Position numbers and translations under genes: made by a program
From: Bacteroidota bacterium
Lineage (GTDB): Bacteria; Bacteroidota; Rhodothermia; Rhodothermales; JAHQVL01
Direction of reading: 5' to 3'
DNA: 34,930 bases
Assembly: GCA_039111535.1 (NCBI GenBank)
Contig: JBCCIM010000047.1
Location: forward strand, 1-34,930
Shown here: in pieces, positions 1-9,959 of the stretch
Position numbering within the stretch: the stretch's first letter is position 1
How the letters are laid out: each line of letters begins with the position of its first letter
Notes under the pieces: model-generated
What the model was told of the DNA's origin: nothing
Database searches by the model: none
Seen by the model: the letters and a program-made list of their open reading frames with translations, nothing else

Positions 1-603
1 AAAGATTCTACTACTTGAGCATATGTGTGAATTTGAAGGGGTATAATACTGAGGAGGAGCCAGGCGAAACACTTTTTAAAAGAGCAAAAATACATTTTAA
101 CGTTGTTAATAACTGAAATTACTAAGGGAGATATTGTTAGCTAGAGGTAATATAGTTAAGGAGCCATTTGTCAATAATCAATAGTTCACAGTATGGTCTT
201 TATTGCTTTTAAACAAGGTCTTTTTACACATCTTGCTTGCTGGGCTCAAGTGTGGCTTATAGTCTAGATCTATATTCGGAGTTAGACTATGATGAAGGTA
301 GGAATAAAAATTCTAAGCAAAAAATATGACTCCAGTTGTTAGCGATGTCGGGAGTTGTTCAAATAGTTCGATATTCTTCGCAAAAGATAGCATATCATGC
401 TTGATCAGGCTGCTGGAATTCTTGGTCTGAAGACTTTTTATTTGTTGCAGCAAATAGACTTGGTTGACAGGTTAGAATGATTTTGTTACAGCATTGACAT
501 AAAATATCATCCTATTTATTGAGGAGTGAGTATATATTTTTTAGTAATTTGAGGGTAAGTATTGGTCTCTCCCTCTCATTGAAACTGATAAGCCTGCTGA
601 TTT
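1..603. other. AT-rich upstream region, no gene recognised
   Basis: This stretch precedes the FG-GAP gene. I found no convincing reading frame and no RNA gene in it. It is AT-rich like the gene that follows. A TTGACA hexamer sits at 464-469, but the matching -10 position is poor, so I do not call a promoter. Confidence 0.5.
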
Positions 604-3600
604 ATGAAGTTTTGTTTTTTGCTGGTTCTAATTTGTTTTCACGTTAGCGTCAACTCATACGCTCAGATAGTTTCCTCCGATCAAAAAATCAACCAAATAG
701 AAGGCGCTTTTTCAGATTTACTAGAAGATGGCGATGCATTTGGGACAGCAGTAGCTGTTATTGGGGACTTAGACGAGGACGGTTTTGACGATTTAGTTGT
801 AGGAGCTCCTGGAAGTGAACGAGGGAATGGAGCAGTTTGGGTGCTATTTCTCGACAATAACAGCAATGTGAAAAACCGGCAAGAGATCGGTCAGAATACT
901 GGCGGCTTCACAGGTCAATTAACGGCATCGGGGATGTTTGGGTGTTCTGTAACAAGTCTAGGAGACTTAAATGGTGATGATATTTCGGATATAGCAGTTG
1001 GCGCATGTGAAGATGATGACGGAGGACCAGATACGGGGGCTGTTTGGATATTATTCATGAGAAAAAATGGTACTGTCAAATCCCATGCAAAAATTAGCAG
1101 CCTTTCAGGAAATTTTGAAGGGATAATTAATGATCGTGGTAATTTTGGCAGCTCTGTTTCAGGTATAGGAGATTTGGATAAAGATGGTATCTTCGATCTT
1201 GGTGTAGGGGTGGATAGAGACGGAGAAAGTGGAGGGCAAAGCGGTGCGCTTTGGATTTTATTCTTGAATTCTGATGGTAGTGTAAAGTCATCTCAGAAAA
1301 TAAATGATATCCAAGGTGGATTTACTGCGTCAATTGGTAATGGAGATCGATTTGGGTCGTCTGTTGATTTTATTTCTGATTTAGATGCCGATGGTGTGGA
1401 TGAGCTATTGGTTGGGGCACCAGGTACTGATTTTATGGGGGAGAATACCGGCGTCGTTTGGATTCTATATATGAATACCGACGGAACCGTCAAGTCTCAA
1501 ATTCGGATTGGTGGTGATAGCTCCGATGCATTTTATCAAAATATTCAGGATGGTGACTTTTTGGGGCATTCAATCGACGTTTTGGGGGATTGGGACGGAA
1601 ATGGCTTCGAAGATATAGTGGTAGGTGCTTCCCGTACTGACGGTGCAAATCTGGAGGATATTGGTGCAGTTTGGGTTCTGTATTTAGAAGAGAACGGGAA
1701 AATCTTAGATTTTAAGAAGATATTTGACAGTGAAGAATTTGGACTAGTTGGTGATGAGGAATTTGGTCGGGCGGTAACGTCTATACCAGATTTTGCAGAT
1801 AACAGGCTGTCTAAGTTAATAGTTGGTACACCGCAGCATAAGGATACCGGTGGGGCAGTATGGGAGCTCTTCGTAAATGAATCCGCAGATCTTGAAAAGA
1901 GTCAGAAGATTAGTGAAAATGCTGGCTCATTAACTACTTTATTAGATGAATTTGATCTATTTGGGTCGTCAATCACTTCGATGGGTGATTTAAACGGCGA
2001 TGGGTTTACAGATTTAGCTGTAGGTGCACCAGAAGATCTCTATGGCGCAGTTTGGGTACTGTTTCTTGGAGAAGATAAAAAGATCAAATCCAGGCAAAAA
2101 CTTAGTAGATCATCTGGAGGTGAAACTCAAGACCTGAATACTAGCGAGAATATAGGGGTATCTATCCTTAATATAGGTGATTTGGATGGCGATGGTTTAC
2201 CTGAATTAGCAGTAGGAGCGCAATCTGGTGAAGAACAAGCAGAAAAGCTTGGAGAATTATGGGTATTTTTTTTGGCGAATGATGGAACGGTAAGGAAAAC
2301 CCAAAAAATTGGTCAGGCGGAAGGTGGTTTTATGGGGGAGCTTGTAGCAGGAGATAATTTTGGGTCTTCACTGGCATTGCTTGATGATTATGATGGGGAT
2401 GGAATTCAAGAAATTGCAGTTGGGGCACCAGGGCCGGGCTTAGTAGCTGATTTGAGCGGAAGCGTTTGGCTCTTAGCACTGGACTCGGATGGAAAAGTTA
2501 AAAATCAACAGCAAATCGGTGTTGAAAGAGACTTGATATCAGAATTAGACCCAATGGATGCTTTTGGCGGATCTCTGTCTAGCATAGTTGATCTTGATGG
2601 AGACGGTAGAAGAGAGTTAGTGGTTGGCGCACCATTCGACGACGATGATGGCGAAAATAGTGGGGCTGCTTGGATAGTCTCTCTAACTGAAAATCTCCAG
2701 ATAAAATCTTTCGAAAAAATAGGTGCTGAATCAGGTAATCTTGATCGTGATTTGGCTCCTGGTGATCTCTTTGGTAGCTCATTGTTTTCATACAATACAT
2801 CTTCTCTAGATGATCGAAGAATTCTTGCTGTAGGCTCTCCTGGTGATGATGACGGTAAGATCGATAGTGGTTCCGTGTGGCTGTTGACATTGAGAGAAAA
2901 TGGCGAAGTTGCATTTTACCAAAAAATTAGCCTTTCAGAAGGCGGGTTCTCGGGTGCATTGAAAGAAAACAATCGATTTGGCAGTTCTCTTTCAGGGTTT
3001 CAGATTCAAGAAGAAACTCGAATGTTAATAGGTGCTCCTAATGATGGAGATGGAGGGATACAAAGTGGAGCTCTTTGGGATTTAACATTGAATTTGAACA
3101 ACAGGACCATACCGGATATAAGTCCATATTTTCAAGAAGAGACAGTCTTTGAAAACACAGAAGTTGTAATTAAAAGTACTATTACTGATATAGAGGGTGT
3201 CAAACAAGCAACTATTTCTTTTCGAAGAGGCGGCGATTCTGTTAGAAGCTTCTTGTCTAATTCGATGGAACGGGTGGGTGGGCAATTTGAAGGCGTTATT
3301 CCGGCGAGTTTGGTTACAGATAGGGGTATTGAATTTTTTATTACCGCTGAAGATTCTTTAGGACTACTATCCAGGCAACCCGAAGTAGGATTTTTTGAGG
3401 TCATTGTATCTGTCGATAATAAGCAATCGACTAATCCCCTATTGAACGATGAGTATCAGCTATTTTCTATCCCACTAGAGTTGGATGAAAAAATGCCGGG
3501 AATAGTACTCGAAGATGATTTAGGCATCTATGATCCTACTATCTGGAGATTCTTTGAACCCACACCAAACCAAAATCCATCGGAATTTTCTGAGTTTCCT

Positions 3601-4710
3601 AATACCTCTCCTATTTCTCCTGGTAAAGCATACTGGCTTATCTCCGAAGGCCCCAACCAATTCATATCAACTGGATCAGGCCGTACTAATTCGACAATAA
3701 CTCCGTTTATAGTCCCTTTGCAGCCAGGTTGGAACTACTTTGGGAGCCCTTTTACTTTTTCAATTCCTCGAGAAAACCTAAAGTTACTCAGTGGAGCTAG
3801 TCTCGTATTAAAATCATATTCTGGTACTTCTTGGAATGATGCCCCGATGATCGAGCCTTTTAAAGGGTACATAGTTGCCAACAATAGCACTGAGGTCGAT
3901 AGTTTGGTCATTAACGCTTTTCATAATGAGGGGAATTCGACAACTTTAAAAGATGGAACTGGAGATTGGTCTATAAATGTACATGTGAGTTCGGATGGGA
4001 TGGATAGACAAAGTGTAGTAGCACTAGTAAGAGAATCAGCACATTCTAAATGGGATTCTTTCGACATACCAGCTGCTCCAACTCCTATGGGAGATTATCT
4101 CCAAGCGTTTTTTAAAGTTAATCAAACAGATAAACCTCTTGAGAAACTCCATTTAGATGCCAGGTCTCAAGATTCTGAAGAGGAAATTTGGGAGTTAAAC
4201 CTTGTTAGTAATTCAGGTAGGAAGGCCGACTTGGTGTTTGATTATATTGAATCTGTTCCTTTGCAGTATGACGTTTTTGTAATCGATGACGCTATTGATC
4301 ATCGTCAAAACTTGAGGGAGAATAATAGCTATACATTGTCTATACCGTCTTCGGGTAAACCGAGAACCGTGAGAATTGTGGCTAGTAAACATTCAATGGA
4401 TGAGTTCAAATCGGAGGAACTGCTGCCAAGAGAGAATTCAATATCACCTAGCTTTCCAAATCCGTTTCATAATGTAACTACCGTTTCTTACAGTTTGGCC
4501 CAGGAAAGCAACGTGAATCTAAGTGTGTATTCGATCCTGGGTCATAGGGTTGCAACGCTTACTGGGAACGAAATCAAGCAAGCGGGTAACTATACGGCAA
4601 TCTGGAATGGGAAGGACAATGCAGACCGGGATTTAGCCAGTGGGATTTATTTTCTAAAGATCTCATCAGAGTTCTTCAGTCTCCACACGAAGGTCATTCT
4701 AATCCGATAA
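604..4710 (+). CDS. FG-GAP repeat surface protein with T9SS C-terminal sorting domain
   Basis: Large secreted protein of 1368 residues. Residues 1-21 form a signal peptide (MKFCFLLVLICFHV core, cleavage near SYA-Q). Residues from about 25 to 830 hold about 12 repeats of roughly 65-75 residues. Each carries an FG-GAP calcium loop of the DLDGDG type (for example GDLDEDGFDDLVVGAPG near residue 56) followed by a strand like VWVLFL and a linker like VKSxQKI. About three repeats (near 1795, 2800 and 3000) have lost the acidic loop. An Ig-like segment follows (about 835-940), then a region with SPGKAYWLIS and PGWNYFGSPF. From about residue 1280 there is a T9SS sorting domain (PSFPNPF, then YSILGHRVATL and SGIYFLKI). 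FG-GAP repeats fold as integrin-like beta-propellers, so adhesion or carbohydrate/protein binding at the cell surface is inferred. Base composition is clearly AT-richer than downstream genes, which suggests transfer. A hairpin terminator follows. Confidence 0.9.
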   Translation: MKFCFLLVLICFHVSVNSYAQIVSSDQKINQIEGAFSDLLEDGDAFGTAVAVIGDLDEDGFDDLVVGAPGSERGNGAVWVLFLDNNSNVKNRQEIGQNTGGFTGQLTASGMFGCSVTSLGDLNGDDISDIAVGACEDDDGGPDTGAVWILFMRKNGTVKSHAKISSLSGNFEGIINDRGNFGSSVSGIGDLDKDGIFDLGVGVDRDGESGGQSGALWILFLNSDGSVKSSQKINDIQGGFTASIGNGDRFGSSVDFISDLDADGVDELLVGAPGTDFMGENTGVVWILYMNTDGTVKSQIRIGGDSSDAFYQNIQDGDFLGHSIDVLGDWDGNGFEDIVVGASRTDGANLEDIGAVWVLYLEENGKILDFKKIFDSEEFGLVGDEEFGRAVTSIPDFADNRLSKLIVGTPQHKDTGGAVWELFVNESADLEKSQKISENAGSLTTLLDEFDLFGSSITSMGDLNGDGFTDLAVGAPEDLYGAVWVLFLGEDKKIKSRQKLSRSSGGETQDLNTSENIGVSILNIGDLDGDGLPELAVGAQSGEEQAEKLGELWVFFLANDGTVRKTQKIGQAEGGFMGELVAGDNFGSSLALLDDYDGDGIQEIAVGAPGPGLVADLSGSVWLLALDSDGKVKNQQQIGVERDLISELDPMDAFGGSLSSIVDLDGDGRRELVVGAPFDDDDGENSGAAWIVSLTENLQIKSFEKIGAESGNLDRDLAPGDLFGSSLFSYNTSSLDDRRILAVGSPGDDDGKIDSGSVWLLTLRENGEVAFYQKISLSEGGFSGALKENNRFGSSLSGFQIQEETRMLIGAPNDGDGGIQSGALWDLTLNLNNRTIPDISPYFQEETVFENTEVVIKSTITDIEGVKQATISFRRGGDSVRSFLSNSMERVGGQFEGVIPASLVTDRGIEFFITAEDSLGLLSRQPEVGFFEVIVSVDNKQSTNPLLNDEYQLFSIPLELDEKMPGIVLEDDLGIYDPTIWRFFEPTPNQNPSEFSEFPNTSPISPGKAYWLISEGPNQFISTGSGRTNSTITPFIVPLQPGWNYFGSPFTFSIPRENLKLLSGASLVLKSYSGTSWNDAPMIEPFKGYIVANNSTEVDSLVINAFHNEGNSTTLKDGTGDWSINVHVSSDGMDRQSVVALVRESAHSKWDSFDIPAAPTPMGDYLQAFFKVNQTDKPLEKLHLDARSQDSEEEIWELNLVSNSGRKADLVFDYIESVPLQYDVFVIDDAIDHRQNLRENNSYTLSIPSSGKPRTVRIVASKHSMDEFKSEELLPRENSISPSFPNPFHNVTTVSYSLAQESNVNLSVYSILGHRVATLTGNEIKQAGNYTAIWNGKDNADRDLASGIYFLKISSEFFSLHTKVILIR

Positions 4711-4711
4711 A

Positions 4712-4746
4712 AAAGGCCCTTTGTCGCAGTTGACAAAGAGCCTTTG
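4712..4746. terminator. Rho-independent terminator shared by convergent genes
   Basis: The arms AAAGGCCCTTTGTC and GACAAAGAGCCTTT form a 14-bp stem with one mismatch around a short GCAGTT-type loop. It begins right after the stop codon of the FG-GAP gene and lies just beyond the 3' end of the convergent aldolase gene. A-rich and T-rich flanks let it act in both directions. Confidence 0.8.
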
Positions 4747-4772
4747 GGGTAGAATCACGTATGAGATCCGAT

Positions 4773-5852
4773 TTAGGCGATGGTTACCTCATCATTCAGG
4801 TAAACGTCCTGGATGGCGTTGAGGATATCAACACCTTCATTCATTGGCTTCTGGAAGGCTTTACGACCAGAAATCAGGCCCATGCCACCGGCGCGTTTGT
4901 TGATAACGGCTGTACGTACGGCCTGCTGCATGTCGTTTTTGCCAGAACCGCCACCTGAGTTGATCAGGCCGGCGCGTCCCATGAAGCAGTTCACAACCTG
5001 GTAACGCGTCAGGTCAATCGGGTGGTCGCTTGAGAGCTCAGAGTAAATCCGCTCATCCAGTTTACCATAGCTTGAGTTGCCAGAGTTGAGGGCTTTGTAG
5101 CCACCATTCTGCGTTGGCTGTTTCTGCTTGATGATGTCTGCCTGGATTGTTACGCCAAGGTGGTTGGCCTGGCTTGTCAGGTCAGCGCTAGCTTCGTGGT
5201 TTACACCATCCACATTGAACCCTGAGTTACGCATGTAGCACCACAGGATGGTAGACATACCCAGTTCGTGGGCAGCTGCGAAAGCTTCAGATACTTCGAT
5301 GATCTGGCGGTTGGAGTCTGCTGAACCAAAATAAACGGTAGCGCCTACTGCAACACAGCCCATGTTCCATGCTTCTTCAACGCGAGAAAACATGATCTGG
5401 TCGAAGGTGTTGGGGTGCGTCAGCAGCTCGTTGTGGTTGAGCTTGAGGATAAAGGGAATTTTGTGCGCGTACTTGCGTGCAACTGATCCAAGGGCCCCAT
5501 AGGTAGAAGCAACAGCGTTACATCCGCCTTCGATAGCGAGTTTAACGATGTTTTCCGGGTCGAAGTACAACGGGTTTTTTGCAAAAGAAGCGCCGGCGGA
5601 GTGCTCAATGCCCTGGTCAACAGGAAGAATTGAGGTATAACCGGTGCCACCAAGGCGACCATGGTTGAAGAGGGTTTGCAGTGAACGGAGCACCTGCGGT
5701 GAACGGTCGGAGTCCATCCAGACACGGTCTACAAAATCAGGACCTGGAAGGTGGAGCTGGTCCTTTGAAACCGTGGAGCTACGGTGATCAAGCAGGTAAC
5801 CTGCTTCTTCGCCGAGTATATCGGCAACGCGTGATGTGGTAACTTCTACCAT
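4773..5852 (-). CDS. fbaB: Class I fructose-bisphosphate aldolase
   Basis: Catalyses reversible cleavage of fructose-1,6-bisphosphate to dihydroxyacetone phosphate and glyceraldehyde-3-phosphate, in glycolysis and gluconeogenesis in the cytosol. The 359-residue protein matches the FbaB/DhnA type nearly end to end as I remember E. coli Fba[17 protein letters not shown] (75-90), [15 protein letters not shown] (116-130), LKLNHNE (136-142), GATVYFGS (170-177), QADIIKQKQ (237-245) with the probable Schiff-base lysine K242, [11 protein letters not shown] (291-301) and [15 protein letters not shown] (319-333). Length is normal for the family. No clear Shine-Dalgarno sequence precedes the ATG at 5852. 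It is a single transcription unit, convergent with the FG-GAP gene. Confidence 0.95.
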   Translation of the reverse strand: MVEVTTSRVADILGEEAGYLLDHRSSTVSKDQLHLPGPDFVDRVWMDSDRSPQVLRSLQTLFNHGRLGGTGYTSILPVDQGIEHSAGASFAKNPLYFDPENIVKLAIEGGCNAVASTYGALGSVARKYAHKIPFILKLNHNELLTHPNTFDQIMFSRVEEAWNMGCVAVGATVYFGSADSNRQIIEVSEAFAAAHELGMSTILWCYMRNSGFNVDGVNHEASADLTSQANHLGVTIQADIIKQKQPTQNGGYKALNSGNSSYGKLDERIYSELSSDHPIDLTRYQVVNCFMGRAGLINSGGGSGKNDMQQAVRTAVINKRAGGMGLISGRKAFQKPMNEGVDILNAIQDVYLNDEVTIA

Positions 5853-5977
5853 GATTGTTAAGATTGGGAATATGATAAAAAGTGGATAACCCGTTGGGTA
5901 GCCTTACAAAGTAGCAAACACTCAACGCTTTTTAAATGTCTAATGATTCATTGGGCGCCTTGGTAGCGCTTTTATCA

Positions 5978-7045
5978 TCAAGTCTTAACCCGAATCTGTA
6001 TTTCTTCGGGAATTAAGTCGGGCTGCTTGAAGTAGCCATGCAACTCGGATGCCAGTAAAGGGGCCAGCAACAAGCCTTTGGAGCCAAAAGCGGTAAAGAC
6101 CCAAATACGCTTGCCATAGTCAATAGGCCCGACCATTGGGAGTCGGATGTGGGGTACCGTTACCCGAAAGCCGACCTGCTCTTCTACAATATCTGCATCG
6201 AGCAGCCCGGGGAGGACAGCGTCGGCCTTCTGTAGCAAGTCTTGGGTGACTTCGCTCGAAATGTCTTCATGTTTAAAGTCATGTTCGAACGAACTGCCAA
6301 TGGCTAGCGTTTCTTCCTCTGGAATGATATAGGCGTGCCCGGATGTAGGCAGGAGTTCATCCCGGCTGATCCACGCCGGCCAATTGATGCGCATGGTTTG
6401 CCCTTTGACAGGGTGCAGATCCAGCAAGTCCAGCGGCGTGTCAACATACCCATACCCGAGGGCGAGCACGAGCCGGTCCGTTTTAATTTGTTCTTGCGTA
6501 GTGGCTAACGATACCCAGGTTTCACCATCAGTAATGCCCCATTTGTTTACCGGGGTGTTGTTGAGGTAAGTAACACCGTTTGCGATGGCGGCATCAACCA
6601 TATGCTGAGAAAAAGCTGCTGTACTCAGGGCGCCGCCGGCGCTGACGAACATCGTACCGAACGGCGCGTGTATTTTCGGATGCCGTGCTTTGCTTTCTTC
6701 AGGGCTCCACCATGCAGCACAATTGGGGTGCATTTTGATGGACTGCTGGTAATAGGTGGCCTGTTGTTCATCGCGCGCTGGCCGTAAAAGGCCGCGGTTG
6801 TCAAAAAGATGTGTTGCGTTTCCTAATTCAAGCTGCGCATGAAAGGAGGCTATTGCCTCTTCGAACCGCCAGACCGGTCGACCACGATACGCGATAAACG
6901 GATTAAACAATCCACCCGCCACCCCGGAAGCCCCAGCGCCAGGGTGTGAAGCCTCAATGAGCAGCACCTCCTGGTGTTTGCTGAGATGTAAAGCTGCACA
7001 AGCGCCTGCCATGCCGGCACCCACAATGATGGTATCGTACTTCAC
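5978..7045 (-). CDS. FAD-dependent oxidoreductase of the DAO (glycine/D-amino-acid oxidase) family
   Basis: 355 residues. The N-terminus carries the dinucleotide-binding fold IIVGAGMAGACAALHL with G9-x-G11-x-x-G14 and an acidic residue ending the second strand (LLIEAS). A second FAD-contacting segment GASGVAGGLFNPF lies near residues 38-50, and the C-terminal FAD-contacting segment IWVFTAFGSKGLLLAPLLA is near 315-333. These are hallmarks of the DAO family, which oxidises amine substrates with FAD. The GxxxGxxNP pattern and the C-terminal GSKGL also recall the C-terminal oxidase domain of MnmC, but no methyltransferase half is present. It is transcribed divergently from the thiamine operon, whose first gene is another DAO-family enzyme. 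The substrate is unknown. Confidence 0.8.
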   Translation of the reverse strand: MKYDTIIVGAGMAGACAALHLSKHQEVLLIEASHPGAGASGVAGGLFNPFIAYRGRPVWRFEEAIASFHAQLELGNATHLFDNRGLLRPARDEQQATYYQQSIKMHPNCAAWWSPEESKARHPKIHAPFGTMFVSAGGALSTAAFSQHMVDAAIANGVTYLNNTPVNKWGITDGETWVSLATTQEQIKTDRLVLALGYGYVDTPLDLLDLHPVKGQTMRINWPAWISRDELLPTSGHAYIIPEEETLAIGSSFEHDFKHEDISSEVTQDLLQKADAVLPGLLDADIVEEQVGFRVTVPHIRLPMVGPIDYGKRIWVFTAFGSKGLLLAPLLASELHGYFKQPDLIPEEIQIRVKT

Positions 7046-7162
7046 GTTATCTAATGCCTGTAGCTGTAAGGTCTCTCACGAAATGTCCGGGTGATGCTGT
7101 GTTTTTATTTTTTTGGAGCAGGGGCTAATTTACGGTAAATCGGAAATCATTTTTATAAGTAG
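7046..7162. promoter_or_regulatory. Divergent intergenic region upstream of the thiamine operon
   Basis: This 117-bp gap separates two divergent genes and must hold promoters for both. I looked for the TPP riboswitch (THI element) signatures CUGAGA and ACCUGA-type pairs and did not see them, so the operon is probably not controlled by a riboswitch here. A T-rich tract lies near 7100-7112 and an AT-rich stretch runs directly up to the thiO ATG. No exact promoter elements are claimed. Confidence 0.4.
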
Positions 7163-8290
7163 ATGCAAAAGCCAGTTGTTATTGTAGGAGGAGGGGGGAT
7201 CGGGCTTGCTATTGGCTGGCAATTGTGCCGTGCCGGCGTGCCAACGCAGGTGTTTGAGCGCGGCGAAGCCGGTCGCGGCGCCTCGTGGGCAGCAGCCGGG
7301 ATGCTTGCGCCGGAGAGCGAGATGGGTTTTGAGGATGAAGCCATCTACCAGTTAAGCCGGGAAAGTATGCGGCGATGGCCAGACTTTGTCCAGCAACTCG
7401 AAGCGGATAGTGGGAGCGATGTTGATTATCGAACGGAAGGCATTCTGCGTGTGGCTGATGATCGAGATGCCGCTGAAGCCTTGCGACGCTACTATGATTT
7501 CCAGCACGCACAAGGACTGGCTGTCGAGTGGCTTACCGGTGCAGAAGCCCGGGAGATAGAGCCCTTTTTAGCCCCGAGATTGCCGGCAGCGGTATTTTCA
7601 AGGGCTGATCATCAGGTTGATAACCGGCTGATGGCAACAGCATTGCAGGTTGCTTTTCAAAAGGCTGGCGGGGTTTTGCATACCAACGCGCCAGTGCAGT
7701 CGATTTTGTCGGAGAAGGATGCGCCTGTCGTTGTGACGGCAGATGGGACCCGCATCGAAGCATCTTGTGTGGTTTTGGCTGCGGGTGCATGGTCGCGCCG
7801 AATAGAAGGACTGGTGCCCGAGGCAAAACCTCCGGTGCGCCCAGTTAAAGGGCAGATGCTACAAATGCAGATGGCATTGCCTTTTGATTTGCAGCACGTG
7901 GTACGCGGCCCGGATGCGTACCTGGTACCAAAGAGTAACGGGCGATTGTTACTCGGCGCAACGATGGAAGAGCGGGGGTTTGATACCAGCGTGACAGCCG
8001 GCGCGTTGTATGATTTGCTTGATGCTGCGTGGAAAATGGTCCCCGGTATTTACGACCTGGAAGTTACCGAGACGTGGGCTGGCTTGCGGCCGGCGAGTCG
8101 TGACAACGAACCGTTGCTGGGTGCAACCCACGATCCGCGGATTGTTTTTGCAACCGGGCACTATCGCCATGGCATTCTGCTTGTCCCTGTAACAGCCGAA
8201 GAGATTTGCCGGCTGGTACACACCGGAGAAACTTCCGAATGGCTGGTGCCGTTTTCTCCTTTACGATTTGATCCCCGTACCACCACCTGA
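7163..8290 (+). CDS. thiO: Glycine oxidase ThiO
   Basis: FAD enzyme that oxidises glycine to dehydroglycine (imine), the nitrogen and carbon donor for ThiG in thiazole synthesis. The 375-residue protein has the FAD fold VVIVGGGGIGLAIGWQL (5-21), an acidic residue ending the second strand (VFERGEAGRGASWAAAGMLAP, 31-51), ThiO-typical PVRPVKGQMLQM near 225-236, RGPDAYLVPKSNGRLLLGATMEERGFD near 249-275, and the C-terminal WAGLRPASRDNEPLLG and ATGHYRHGILLVP. First gene of the operon; thiS starts 8 bp after its stop. Confidence 0.93.
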   Translation: MQKPVVIVGGGGIGLAIGWQLCRAGVPTQVFERGEAGRGASWAAAGMLAPESEMGFEDEAIYQLSRESMRRWPDFVQQLEADSGSDVDYRTEGILRVADDRDAAEALRRYYDFQHAQGLAVEWLTGAEAREIEPFLAPRLPAAVFSRADHQVDNRLMATALQVAFQKAGGVLHTNAPVQSILSEKDAPVVVTADGTRIEASCVVLAAGAWSRRIEGLVPEAKPPVRPVKGQMLQMQMALPFDLQHVVRGPDAYLVPKSNGRLLLGATMEERGFDTSVTAGALYDLLDAAWKMVPGIYDLEVTETWAGLRPASRDNEPLLGATHDPRIVFATGHYRHGILLVPVTAEEICRLVHTGETSEWLVPFSPLRFDPRTTT

Positions 8291-8298
8291 TAGACACC

Positions 8299-8520
8299 AT
8301 GGATACCACCGTGCAACAGACCCTTTCTGTCAATGGAGACGTGCGCGCTTTTGACGCTTCACTTGCAAGTGTGCTGGCGCAATTTGGTGTAGATGTAGCA
8401 GCTGCGCGCGGTGTAGCCGTAGCTGTAAATGACGAGATTGTACGCAAGAAAGACTGGGCATCGCATGTCCTGAGTCCAGATGATCGCGTCGAAGTTGTCA
8501 CTGCAAGGCAAGGGGGCTAA
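8299..8520 (+). CDS. thiS: Sulfur carrier protein ThiS
   Basis: 73-residue ubiquitin-like protein ending in the essential Gly-Gly (TARQGG). In this family the C-terminus is adenylated by ThiF and converted to a thiocarboxylate that hands sulfur to ThiG. The family pattern [12 protein letters not shown], then [29 protein letters not shown], is clear. No thiF is present in the window. It sits between thiO and thiG, and its stop is immediately followed by the thiG start. Confidence 0.95.
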   Translation: MDTTVQQTLSVNGDVRAFDASLASVLAQFGVDVAAARGVAVAVNDEIVRKKDWASHVLSPDDRVEVVTARQGG

Positions 8521-8521
8521 G

Positions 8522-9346
8522 ATGGCGCAAACCCGGGACACAACACCTGCAAATGGTGTGACTGAAGATGTATTGAAAGTTGGTGCGTACACGTTGTCAT
8601 CACGGTTGCTGGTGGGCACCAGCGGCTACCCGAATATGCAGGTGTTGCTGGACGCTTTGGAGGCTTCAAAAACAGACCTGGTGACAATCGCTATCCGCCG
8701 GCTGAATTTGCAGGATGTGGCAGAAGAGAGTTTGCTCGATCTGCTGATCCGTGGAGGTTATCAGTTACTTCCAAATACGGCCGGGTGCTACACGGCAAAA
8801 GAAGCCGTGCTGGTTGCTCAACTGGCGAGAGAAGCCATTGAGACGGATCTCATTAAGCTTGAGGTGATTGGCGACGAAGAAACGCTGATGCCGGATGTAG
8901 AGCAATTGCTCAAGGCTGCAAAATCGCTGGTAGACGATGGGTTTACGGTGATGGCGTATTGCAACGATGACCTGATTACATGCCGCAAGCTGGCTGATCT
9001 TGGGTGCGCGGCTGTGATGCCGCTGGCTTCGCCGATTGGCAGTGGGATGGGGCTTATTAATCCGTACAACCTGCAAATCATCAGAGAATACCTTACAGAG
9101 GTACCGCTTATTGTCGATGCAGGCATCGGTACTGCAAGCGACGCGGCCAAGGCGATGGAGTTGGGGTATGACGGGATCCTGCTGAATACGGCCATCAGCA
9201 ATGCCAAGCATCCGGTTAAAATGGCTGAAGCGATGCGGTTTGCGGTGGATGCCGGTCGCGCGGCATACCAGGCCGGCCGTATCCCGCGCCGGTATTACGC
9301 AAAAGCCTCATCACCCGTAGAGGGACGTATCTCCGTTGAGCAATAA
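8522..9346 (+). CDS. thiG: Thiazole synthase ThiG
   Basis: Builds the thiazole ring from deoxyxylulose-5-phosphate, dehydroglycine (from ThiO) and ThiS thiocarboxylate. I chose the ATG at 8522 (274 residues): a GGGGG tract lies just upstream and the reading begins one base after the thiS stop. An upstream in-frame start at 8480 would overlap thiS by 41 bp. TIM-barrel features with this numbering: [10 protein letters not shown] (29-38), [10 protein letters not shown] (54-63), the conserved [16 protein letters not shown] (110-125) with Schiff-base lysine K112, [60 protein letters not shown]. The C-terminal end overlaps the next gene by 11 bp. Confidence 0.95.
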   Translation: MAQTRDTTPANGVTEDVLKVGAYTLSSRLLVGTSGYPNMQVLLDALEASKTDLVTIAIRRLNLQDVAEESLLDLLIRGGYQLLPNTAGCYTAKEAVLVAQLAREAIETDLIKLEVIGDEETLMPDVEQLLKAAKSLVDDGFTVMAYCNDDLITCRKLADLGCAAVMPLASPIGSGMGLINPYNLQIIREYLTEVPLIVDAGIGTASDAAKAMELGYDGILLNTAISNAKHPVKMAEAMRFAVDAGRAAYQAGRIPRRYYAKASSPVEGRISVEQ

Positions 9347-9959
9347 AGGGACATTGGAGCTTCCACGCTTAATCTTGATTGCCAATCAGTTTACCCGCGC
9401 GGATGTCGCTGAACGCGTGTGTGCTGCTGTTGACGCGGGTGTGATGTGGGTGCAGTTGCGCGATCATGAGGCCAGTGAAGCAGGTTTTGGGGACGCAGCA
9501 ACAACATTGGTTGATCGTTTGCGTGGCATATCGGGGGAGGTAATGATTTCGGTGAATAGCCGGCCACAGGTTGCACGGGATTTGGGGGTGCATTATCACA
9601 GGGGCAAGGGTAAACCCGTATTGTTGGACAGGGGCGATGGTATACAGGGATATTCCGCGCATACGATGGCTGAGGTCAAAGATCACGCGGGGATGGACTA
9701 CCTGTTTTATAGTCCCATTTTTCCAACGGGTAGCAAGCCGGGGCATCCAGGTGTTGGCGTGGTTGAACTGGCAGAGGTGACCGAGCAGGCAATGCAGCTC
9801 GTCTATGCATTGGGTGGGATCAAGCCTCAGCATTGCGCGGCCTGTTTGGGAGCCGGCGCTTACGGCGTGGCCGTTATTTCAGGGATTTTGCAGGCTGATG
9901 ATATCGAAGCGTCGGTACACGCTTATCTTAAAGCCATAAACACAGAGGCAGTAACATGA
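9336..9959 (+). CDS. tenI: ThiE/TenI-family protein, probably thiazole tautomerase (TenI-like)
   Basis: 207-residue TIM-barrel protein of the thiamine phosphate synthase/TenI family. Family features: [14 protein letters not shown] (32-45), [10 protein letters not shown] (105-114) with H109, [21 protein letters not shown] (121-141), [27 protein letters not shown] (158-184). ThiE uses two aspartates for Mg-pyrophosphate, one in a VND motif and one in a GxHLGxxD motif. Here these read [10 protein letters not shown] (71-80) and GVHYHRGKG (84-92), so both appear lost. That fits TenI, which aromatises the thiazole product of ThiG, better than ThiE. The only plausible starts are TTG codons: 9336, overlapping thiG by 11 bp, or 9354. 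The stop overlaps the thiD ATG (ATGA), indicating translational coupling. Confidence 0.8.
   Translation: MSNKGTLELPRLILIANQFTRADVAERVCAAVDAGVMWVQLRDHEASEAGFGDAATTLVDRLRGISGEVMISVNSRPQVARDLGVHYHRGKGKPVLLDRGDGIQGYSAHTMAEVKDHAGMDYLFYSPIFPTGSKPGHPGVGVVELAEVTEQAMQLVYALGGIKPQHCAACLGAGAYGVAVISGILQADDIEASVHAYLKAINTEAVT

Noticed and set aside
7046..7162. TPP riboswitch before the thiamine operon
   Set aside because: None of the conserved CUGAGA/ACCUGA-type elements is present in the leader.
8480..8521. Upstream in-frame start that would lengthen ThiG
   Set aside because: It would overlap thiS by 41 bp and adds residues without family character; ATG 8522 has a G-rich ribosome binding site.
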